From: Kushneria sinocarnis
GTDB taxonomy: Bacteria > Pseudomonadota > Gammaproteobacteria > Pseudomonadales > Halomonadaceae
Assembly: GCF_003633775.1 (NCBI RefSeq)
Contig: NZ_RBIN01000002.1
Coordinates: 248,001-312,000, forward strand
DNA: 64,000 nucleotides
Direction of reading: 5' to 3'
The number at the start of each line of letters is the position of its first letter. The first letter of the stretch is position 1. This document shows positions 58,225 to 64,000 of the stretch, piece by piece. The notes under the pieces were generated by a model that searched no databases, was not told where the DNA came from, and saw only the letters and a program-made list of their open reading frames with translations. Made by a program: the position numbers and the translations under genes.

Positions 58225-60525
58225 CTACAGCAGCTTGTCGAGCGTGATCGGCAGCTCACGCACACGTCTGCCACAGGCGTTGTACACCGCGTTGGCCACC
58301 GCTGCCCCGACCCCGGTAATGCCGAGCTCGCCGATGCCGCGCGCTCCCATCGGCGTGTGCGGATCCGGAATGTCGGTCCACATCACCTCGATCTCGGGCA
58401 CATCCATCTGTACCGGCACGTGATACTCGGCAAGGCTCGGATTCATGATCCGTCCGCTGCGGGTGTCGAACTGCGTCTCCTCCATCAGCGCCAGTCCGAG
58501 CCCCATGATCATCCCGCCCCGGAACTGGCTGGCGGCGGTTTTGGCATTGAGCACCCGGCCGCAGTCGAAGGACCCCAGCAGGCGCCGGATGCGCACCTCG
58601 CCGGTCACCGCACTGACTGCCGCTTCGCAGAAGATCATGCCGAAGGAGTGCATCGAGAAATGTGACAGCTCCTCGGACTCGGCGGCATCGGCCTCGATGG
58701 CCAGCTCGTCGCGACCGGCCCGGGCCAGTATCCGGTCATAGGTTTCAAAACGTGCCGAATCGGCCACGGCGCCGAGTCCGCCATCACGGCACTCGATCTC
58801 ATCAATGGTGAGTCCGGCCAGCGGCGAATCGCCGTCGACCAGTTCGAGCAGCGCCTCCACCAGCGCGCGATGGGCAGCAATGACGGCCCCGCCGATCGCC
58901 GCGGTCTGCTGGGAACCGCCGGCCAGCACCACGCCCGCCAGCGAAGAGTCGCCATAGTTGAACCGTACCTGCTCGACCGGCAACCCCAGCCGCGCCGCGG
59001 CCACCTGGGTCTGTACGGTAGCCGTGCCCATCCCCATTTCGTGGGCGGCCACATCGACACGCGCCGCGCCGCTGCGACTCAGTGTGATGCGCGCCGCGGC
59101 CCCGGGCATGCGCATGTAGGGATAGGTCGCCGTGGCGCAGCCCAGCCCGATCTGCCACTCCCCCTCGTATCGCTCGCCGGGCCGGGCGCTGCGCTGATCC
59201 CAGCCAAAGCGCTCGGCTCCGGCGCGGCTGGCCTCCAGCAGATGGCGCGAGGAGAACGGCAAGCCGCTGGTCGGATCCCGCTCGGGCTCATTGCGTCGGC
59301 GCAGTTCGAGCGGGTCGAGATCCAGCTGCTCGGCGAGTTCGTCGATGGCACTCTCCAGCGCAAAGGTGCCGACCGACTCCCCCGGTGCCCGCATGAAGGT
59401 GTTGGCGAGCATGTCGAGATCCGCCACCCGGATTGCCAGCTGGACATGATCGGCGCCATAGAGGCATCTGGTCGCCTGGGTGAACGGCTCGGGCAGATTG
59501 TTGTGCGCGGTCATTGCCGCCTTGCCGGTATGAATCAGCGCCCGGAAATGGCCCTGCTCATCGGCGCCGATCGCGACCCGCTGTTCGGTACAGGCGCGCC
59601 CGCCCACCACGCGATGGACGCCCTCTCGCGAGAGCGCCAGACGCACCGGGCGATCGGCCACCCGGGCGGCAGCCGCGGCCAGAATCTGATGCTGCCACAG
59701 GGTCTTGCTGCCGAAGCCACCACCGACGAAGGGAGAGCTGACATGAACCTGCGACTCAGCGATGCCGAATACCTGCGCCAGCGAGTACGCCACGTGATCG
59801 ACGCACTGCGAGGCGTCGTGCAGCATCAGCTCATCGTCGTGCCAGGCCAGCGTCACGGCGTGCGGCTCGATGGCATTGTGATTGTGGCGTGGCGTACGGT
59901 AGATGGCGTCCACCCGCCGGGGTGCGGTGCCGAAGGCCTGCTCGGCGTCACCCACCGAGACCGATGGCGGGCCGCCGAGCACGTTATCCGGCTCGCGCGT
60001 TGCGGCTGTCCTGAAATCGGTCACGGCCGGTTCCGGCGCATACTCGGCCCGGATCAGCGAGGCGGCGTGCTCGGCCTGCTCCGGGGTTTCGGCCAGCACC
60101 ACCGCAATCGGCTGACCGTTCCAGTGCACCTGATCGTTCTGCAGCACCGGATGGTCGTCACCCGCAGCACCCTGTGCCGTGGTCAGAAAGACCGGCGGCG
60201 ACTGCAGCGTCGGGGCATTGTCATGGGTCATCACCAGTACCACGCCCGGCGCGGCCTCGGCCGCTGCGGTATCCAGCGTGGTGATGCGCCCCCGGGCAAT
60301 GGTGCTGTAGGCCAGCGCCGCGTGGACCATGCCCTCCAGCGCAAACTCGGCCGCAAAGCGGGCCCCTCCGGTGACCTTCTGCAACCCGTCGACACGCGAT
60401 AGCGGTGCACCGATACGAGGCTGATCCAGCGCGCTCAGCGGATCCGGCTGGCCGTCCGGGGTACGATAATCGCGGGCCAATGCCACCCCGGCATGCGTCC
60501 TGTCCCGCTCATTGGATGCACTCAT
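58225..60525 (-). CDS. paoC: Molybdenum hydroxylase large subunit (PaoC/XdhB-like aldehyde oxidoreductase)
   Basis: A 766-residue molybdopterin-binding subunit of the xanthine dehydrogenase family, oxidising aldehydes or N-heterocycles. Landmarks: RVDGLQKVTGGARFAAEF near residue 43, FVGGGFGSKTLWQHQ (Moco contact), TFMRAPGESVGTFALES, EMGMGTATVQTQVAA, and the catalytic Glu in GARGIGELGITGVGAAVANAVY near residue 730. The best match by organisation is the E. coli periplasmic aldehyde oxidoreductase PaoABC (YagTSR). It overlaps the FAD-subunit gene by ATGA. A dedicated maturation chaperone (PaoD/XdhC type) is not adjacent. The physiological substrate is unknown. Confidence 0.88.
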   Translation of the reverse strand: MSASNERDRTHAGVALARDYRTPDGQPDPLSALDQPRIGAPLSRVDGLQKVTGGARFAAEFALEGMVHAALAYSTIARGRITTLDTAAAEAAPGVVLVMTHDNAPTLQSPPVFLTTAQGAAGDDHPVLQNDQVHWNGQPIAVVLAETPEQAEHAASLIRAEYAPEPAVTDFRTAATREPDNVLGGPPSVSVGDAEQAFGTAPRRVDAIYRTPRHNHNAIEPHAVTLAWHDDELMLHDASQCVDHVAYSLAQVFGIAESQVHVSSPFVGGGFGSKTLWQHQILAAAAARVADRPVRLALSREGVHRVVGGRACTEQRVAIGADEQGHFRALIHTGKAAMTAHNNLPEPFTQATRCLYGADHVQLAIRVADLDMLANTFMRAPGESVGTFALESAIDELAEQLDLDPLELRRRNEPERDPTSGLPFSSRHLLEASRAGAERFGWDQRSARPGERYEGEWQIGLGCATATYPYMRMPGAAARITLSRSGAARVDVAAHEMGMGTATVQTQVAAARLGLPVEQVRFNYGDSSLAGVVLAGGSQQTAAIGGAVIAAHRALVEALLELVDGDSPLAGLTIDEIECRDGGLGAVADSARFETYDRILARAGRDELAIEADAAESEELSHFSMHSFGMIFCEAAVSAVTGEVRIRRLLGSFDCGRVLNAKTAASQFRGGMIMGLGLALMEETQFDTRSGRIMNPSLAEYHVPVQMDVPEIEVMWTDIPDPHTPMGARGIGELGITGVGAAVANAVYNACGRRVRELPITLDKLL

Positions 60526-61507
60526 TGCGGCTCTCCCATCAGCTCGGTGAGGACAGCAACCATCAGCCGGCGCGCCAGCTCGACCTTGAAGCCGTTCTCG
60601 GCCAGTGGCCGGGCATCGGCAAGCTCGGCATCGGCAGCGGCCTTGAGTGTTGCCTCGGTCGCCGGCCGACCGATCATCGCCTGTTCGGCTTTCACGGCAC
60701 GCCAGGGCTTGTGTGCCACGCCGCCCAGCGCCAGGCGCGCATCACTGATGGTGGCGTTGTGCACGTCGACGGCCGCCGCCACCGATACCAGGGCAAAGGC
60801 GTAGCTCGCCCGATCGCGTACCTTGCGATAGCTCGACCGTTCCGCCAGCGGCAGTGCCGGCAGTTCGATGGCGGTAATCAGCTCATGGGGCGCCAGCTCG
60901 GTGTCAATATCCGGGCGTTCACCCGGCAGTCGGTGAAAATCGACAAACGCCATGGAGCGCCGGCCTTCCGGGCCTTCGAGATGCACCCGGGCATCCAGCG
61001 CGGCCAGCGCAACGCTCATGTCGGACGGATGTACTGCCACACAGGCAGGCGAGGCACCGAGAATGGCGTGATGGCGATTGAAGCCCTCGAGGGCATCACA
61101 GCCGCTACCGGGCGCACGCTTGTTGCAGTGTGCCGCGGTGTCATAGAAATAGACGCAGCGCGTACGCTGCAGCACATTACCGCCGACCGTGGCCATGTTG
61201 CGGATCTGGCGCTGGCACCGGTCAGCAGGGCGCGGGCAAGCATCGGGTAGCGCCGGCGCACGCGCTGATCGGCGGCCAGCGCACTGTTGGTCACCCCGGC
61301 GCCGATCAGCAGCCCACCCTCGTCCGTCTCGGTAATCTCCGACGCAAGCGCGGTGACATCGATCAGCGTCGCCGGCTGCTCGATGTTCTCGCGCATCAGA
61401 TCCACCAGATTGGTGCCCCCGCCCAGATAGCGGGCTGCCGTGTGTTCGGCAGCAGCCCCGATGGCCTGACCGCGGTCATCGGCTCGCAGATAGTCGAACG
61501 CTCTCAT
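60522..61507 (-). pseudogene. paoB: Molybdenum hydroxylase FAD subunit (PaoB-like), interrupted by a one-base frameshift
   Basis: FAD-binding subunit that passes electrons between the iron-sulfur and molybdenum subunits. The first part (61507 to about 61210: FDYLRADD, ARYLGGGTNLVDLMRENIEQP, MLARALLTGASA) and the second part (from about 61205 to 60522: RNMATVGGNVLQRTRCVYFYD ... LMGEPQ) lie in different frames. Inserting one base in the GG run at 61208-61209 of the plus strand restores the family sequence ASAQIRNMATVGGN and one product of about 328 residues, the normal length. With both partner genes intact, this is either a sequencing error in a G-run or a very recent mutation. The FAD-binding segment (GGGTNLVDL, ATVGGN) spans the break, so the split product would be inactive. 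Confidence 0.85.
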
Positions 61508-62013
61508 GAGCGGCCCTCCGTCGCCAGAGTCGAGGCGATCGCGGCCGTAATCCCGTTGTAGGCGCCACAGCGACAGAGATTGCCGCTCATCCGCTCACGC
61601 AGTTCCTCGTGGCTCGGGGCGATGTCATCACTGGTCAGGTCGGTCGTGACCGCACTCGGCATGCCGCGCCTGAGCTCGCCGGCCATGCCGAGTGCCGAGC
61701 AGAGCTGGCCCGGAGTGCAGTAGCCGCACTGAAAGCCGTCATGCTCGACGAACGCCTGCTGAACGGGGTGCAGCTCAGCGTCCTGCGCCAGCCCTTCCAC
61801 GGTGGTGATCGAGCGCCCCTGATACTGGACGGCGAGCGCCAGACAGGCGTTGATCCGCTCGCCGTCGACCAGCACCGTACAGGCACCACACGCCCCCTGG
61901 TTACAGCCCTTCCGGGTACCGATGAGGTCGAGATGCTCGCGGAGCAGATCGAGCAGGGATGTTCGGAAATCGATCTCGGCCTCCCGAACCCGGCCGTTGA
62001 TGGTCCACTGCAT
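61504..62013 (-). CDS. paoA: Molybdenum hydroxylase [2Fe-2S] subunit (PaoA-like)
   Basis: A 169-residue electron-transfer subunit with two [2Fe-2S] clusters. Plant-type cluster CNQGACGACTVLVDGERINACL near residue 37 and the helical-domain cluster CGYCTPGQLCSALGM ... MSGNLCRCGAYNGI. The start MQWTINGRVRE at 62013, after GCGAGGAC, leaves no signal peptide, unlike the Tat-exported E. coli PaoA, so the complex is probably cytoplasmic. First gene of the operon; it overlaps the FAD-subunit gene by four bases. Confidence 0.92.
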   Translation of the reverse strand: MQWTINGRVREAEIDFRTSLLDLLREHLDLIGTRKGCNQGACGACTVLVDGERINACLALAVQYQGRSITTVEGLAQDAELHPVQQAFVEHDGFQCGYCTPGQLCSALGMAGELRRGMPSAVTTDLTSDDIAPSHEELRERMSGNLCRCGAYNGITAAIASTLATEGRS

Positions 62014-62204
62014 GTCAGGTCCTCGCTGCACGGTTTCACATCATTCATTGCTGTCTTGCAATCACCGGTCCGGCGGTGTTGTCCCGCCTTCATGGCGAAG
62101 CGGAGCACGGGCCCGGGCATCAGCCCGGCATGCTGCTTGCTCGGCCAACCCGGGCCGGCGTAACCGGGCAGGCGGAGTCAGGGCACGGGGCACTTGCCGG
62201 CGGA

Positions 62205-62759
62205 CTAGCCGTCAACGGCGCCGGCACGCTCGGCCACGGCCAGAAAGGCGCTGACATCCTCTTCACTGAAGAAGCAGAGCGTGACCGTCAGGGCCTCATG
62301 GTGCGGCAGCCGGTCACGCATGACATCGAGCACGACCTCGGCCGCCTCCTCGAAGGGATAGCCATAGACGCCGGTGGAGATGGCCGGAAAGGCCAGACTT
62401 TCACAGCCCTTCTCCGCCGCCAGGCGCATGGCGTTGCGATAGCAGCCGGCCAGCAGGTGGGACTTGTCCTTCGTCTTCGCATGGACCGGACCCACGGTGT
62501 GGATCACGTAGCGTGCCGGCAGCTCGAAGCCATCGGTCAGCGCCACTTCGCCGTCCGGCAGACCATCGGGCCAGTCCGTCTCGCGCAGTTCGCGGCAGGC
62601 CTTTTTCAGGTTCGGCCCGGCCGCCCGGTGAATGGCGCCATCCACGCCGCCGCCGCCCATCAGCGAGTGGTTGGCCGCATTGACGATGGCATCCACCCTC
62701 AGCCGGGTGATATCGCCCTGGATGACATGAAGTTGCTGATCGAACAGGGTGCGGGTCAT
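62205..62759 (-). CDS. Macrodomain protein, O-acetyl-ADP-ribose deacetylase-like (YmdB type)
   Basis: A 184-residue macrodomain that binds ADP-ribose and typically hydrolyses O-acetyl-ADP-ribose or removes ADP-ribose from proteins. Motifs: VIQGDITRLRVDAIVNAANHSLMGGGGVDGAIHRAAG (ligand loop with catalytic Asn/Asp), VIHTVGPV, and FPAISTGVYGYPFEEAAEV (phosphate loop). The start at 62759 follows GGGAGAG. Monocistronic. E. coli YmdB also modulates RNase III; whether that holds here is unknown. Confidence 0.93.
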   Translation of the reverse strand: MTRTLFDQQLHVIQGDITRLRVDAIVNAANHSLMGGGGVDGAIHRAAGPNLKKACRELRETDWPDGLPDGEVALTDGFELPARYVIHTVGPVHAKTKDKSHLLAGCYRNAMRLAAEKGCESLAFPAISTGVYGYPFEEAAEVVLDVMRDRLPHHEALTVTLCFFSEEDVSAFLAVAERAGAVDG

Positions 62760-62897
62760 GATCGTACTCTCCCGCCGTGGAGTGGTTATCACTGACCGGC
62801 ATGCCGGCCGCGCCCTTTTCAGCATAGTGCGCCAGCCATCTGCGTCCAGCTGTCAGCGCCCATGAGGCCGGCTTCCCGAAGTCCGGGCCGAACGCAA

Positions 62898-62923
62898 CAG
62901 GGCCGCCCGTTGGGGCGGCCCTG
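62898..62923 (-). terminator. Hairpin after the DJ-1 family gene (probable terminator)
   Basis: A perfect 11-base stem CAGGGCCGCCC/GGGCGGCCCTG (62898-62908 with 62913-62923), loop of four. On the minus strand it is followed by TTGCGTT, only moderately T-rich. Confidence 0.6.
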
Positions 62924-62990
62924 TCACCGGTCATGCGGCCGGTCGGATGATCATGCGCGTCGCATGCGCGCAGGCCTCATGGTGTATCAC

Positions 62991-63674
62991 TCATGACTGC
63001 AGGACTTCCAGCAGCAGCTTCGCCGTGGGAGCGCTCGAGGCCGGGTTCTGGCCGGTGATCAGCAGACCGTCGCGCAGCTGGAAGGGAGCAAAGTCGGTAT
63101 CGTTGCGCTCGTAGATGCCGCCATGTCGAACCAGCTCATCCTGCAGCAGGTGCGGCACCACGGCACTCAGCCCGACAGCCTCTTCCTCGCTGTTGGCAAA
63201 GCCGGTGACCCGGCGTCCATCCACGATCGAGCGCCCCTCCTCGTCAGTGATGTTGAGCAGCACGGTGGGCGCATGACAGACAGTGGTCACCGGCTTGTCG
63301 GCGGCAAGAAACTCACGAACCAGGCGCTGCGAATCGGGGTTGTCGGTGAGATCCCACAGCGGCCCATGGCCTCCCGGATAGAAGATCGCATCGAAGTCCG
63401 TGGCATTGACCGTCGAGAGCGGCAGGGTATTGGCCAGCTGGGTCCTGGCGGCCTCGTCACTCTCGAAACGGCGGGTCTCGTCGGTGCTGGCATCCTCGGT
63501 GGTCGAGTTGGGATCGACCGGCGGCTGACCGCCGGCCGGCGAGGCCAGGGTCACCTCGACACCGGCGTCGCGAAAGACATAATAGGGTGCGGCAAATTCC
63601 TCGAGCCAGAAGCCGGTCTTGTGACCGGTATCACCCATGGCGTCATGCGAGGTCAGTACCATCAGTACCTTCAT
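62991..63674 (-). CDS. Type 1 glutamine amidotransferase domain protein (Hsp31/DJ-1 family)
   Basis: A 227-residue DJ-1/PfpI superfamily protein of the Hsp31-like branch. KVLMVLTSHDAMGDTGHKTGFWLEEFAAPYYVF at the N-terminus (Glu near residue 25 of the catalytic set), FYPGGHGPLWDL, and nucleophile Cys in PVTTVCHAPTVLL. Relatives are holding chaperones and glyoxalase III/deglycases that detoxify methylglyoxal. Two adjacent ATGs (63677 and 63674) exist; the second has the better distance to GGGGG. It is a different subfamily from the DJ-1 protein at 36777-37334. Confidence 0.9.
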   Translation of the reverse strand: MKVLMVLTSHDAMGDTGHKTGFWLEEFAAPYYVFRDAGVEVTLASPAGGQPPVDPNSTTEDASTDETRRFESDEAARTQLANTLPLSTVNATDFDAIFYPGGHGPLWDLTDNPDSQRLVREFLAADKPVTTVCHAPTVLLNITDEEGRSIVDGRRVTGFANSEEEAVGLSAVVPHLLQDELVRHGGIYERNDTDFAPFQLRDGLLITGQNPASSAPTAKLLLEVLQS

Positions 63675-63763
63675 CATTTACCCCCTTTGGGTAGCTATCC
63701 CGATGAAGCATTCATGATGACAGCGGAGCGGATTTCAAGTGGCCGGCTCCGCCGACCGCCGTC

Positions 63764-64000
63764 TCAGGCCGGCTGGGAAGCCACCGCCTGCTCGCCGCGC
63801 TTGATTACCGAGTAGCCTACGCCGGTAATGACCGCACCCACGGCAATCGCCAGCAGATAAAGCAATGCGTGATTGACGGCATTGGGAATCAGCATCACGA
63901 ACAGCCCACCGTGCGGTGCCATCAGCTGCACATGGAAGAACATCGACAGCGCGCCGGTCACCGCACCGCCGGCGATACAGGCCGGCAGCACCCGCAGTGG
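63764..64000 (-). CDS. fruA: PTS fructose transporter EIIC, C-terminal end (cut by window edge)
   Basis: The last 78 residues of a membrane permease entering from the right edge. ACIAGGAVTGALSMFF, APHGGLFVMLIPNAVNHALLYLLAIAVGAVITGV and a short basic cytoplasmic tail (KRGEQAVASQPA) match the C-terminal helices of fructose-specific PTS IIBC proteins (APHGG is characteristic). The EIIB domains and most of EIIC lie outside the window. It is the final gene of its operon, 90 bases before the Hsp31-like gene. Confidence 0.85.
   Translation of the reverse strand, partial: PLRVLPACIAGGAVTGALSMFFHVQLMAPHGGLFVMLIPNAVNHALLYLLAIAVGAVITGVGYSVIKRGEQAVASQPA

Noticed and set aside
61016..61507. A separate short gene of 163 codons next to the hydroxylase operon
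   Set aside because: Its first two thirds are the N-terminus of the FAD subunit; the rest is out-of-frame sequence after a one-base deletion.

Overview
This is a chromosomal segment of high-GC DNA (low-to-mid 60s percent G+C by eye) from a gammaproteobacterium, most probably a halophile of the Halomonadaceae. The order pncC-recA-recX-alaS-lysC-csrA-tRNA-Ser-tRNA-Arg and mutS-fdxA resembles Pseudomonas/Halomonas. A doeA-doeB-doeX ectoine-degradation operon points to a compatible-solute user. A crtX-type carotenoid glucosyltransferase would fit a pigmented genus such as Kushneria, but that is inference. The window holds about 60 protein genes (two cut by the edges, one frameshifted), three tRNAs and one strong small-RNA candidate.

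Layout. 1-2.9 kb: N-terminal part of smc (minus strand), a LexA/UmuD-like S24 protein without a DNA-binding domain, and a YigZ/IMPACT protein. 2.9-9.7 kb: a GntR regulator divergent from a gamma-glutamyltransferase, a split chromate-type transporter and a tripartite tricarboxylate transporter (TctC-TctB-TctA). 9.8-18.3 kb: dusC, two identical tRNA-Arg(ACG), tRNA-Ser(GCT), csrA, lysC, alaS, recX, recA (with a LexA box) and pncC. 18.4-20.3 kb: a lone phage-tailspike-like beta-helix gene between housekeeping genes. 20.6-28.5 kb: mutS, fdxA, an RsmZ/CsrB-type RNA on the opposite strand, and pyrG-kdsA-eno. 28.5-31.4 kb: doeABX. 31.6-34.7 kb: a cytoplasmic PAS-PAS chemoreceptor coupled to a triple-CheW protein behind a sigma-28-like promoter. 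34.8-38.4 kb: corA-like gene, ghrA, a DJ-1 family gene and lysO.

38.6-53.9 kb is a sugar island: a FadR-type GntR regulator, exported aldose 1-epimerase, a sugar ABC transporter, a Gfo/Idh sugar dehydrogenase, an SDR, an MFS sugar porter, a fumarylacetoacetase-fold (XylX/AraD1-like) enzyme, an SMP-30 lactonase, a LacI regulator and gluconokinase. This reads as uptake followed by sugar -> lactone -> aldonate -> 2-keto-3-deoxy acid -> dehydration, with the aldonate dehydratase and terminal semialdehyde dehydrogenase absent from the window. A crtX gene and a DUF2585 gene sit inside it. 54-57.4 kb: a BaeSR-like two-component system and a periplasmic protein with three Spy-like modules; both transcription units carry the same TGCACG direct repeat. 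57.5-62 kb: two small zinc-ribbon proteins behind a leader rich in GGA-loop hairpins, and a PaoABC-type molybdenum hydroxylase whose FAD subunit has a one-base frameshift. 62.2-64 kb: a macrodomain protein, an Hsp31/DJ-1 protein and the end of a fructose PTS gene.

The most interesting regulatory theme is the Csr/Rsm system: csrA, a GGA-rich sRNA and a GGA-hairpin mRNA leader all lie in the same window.
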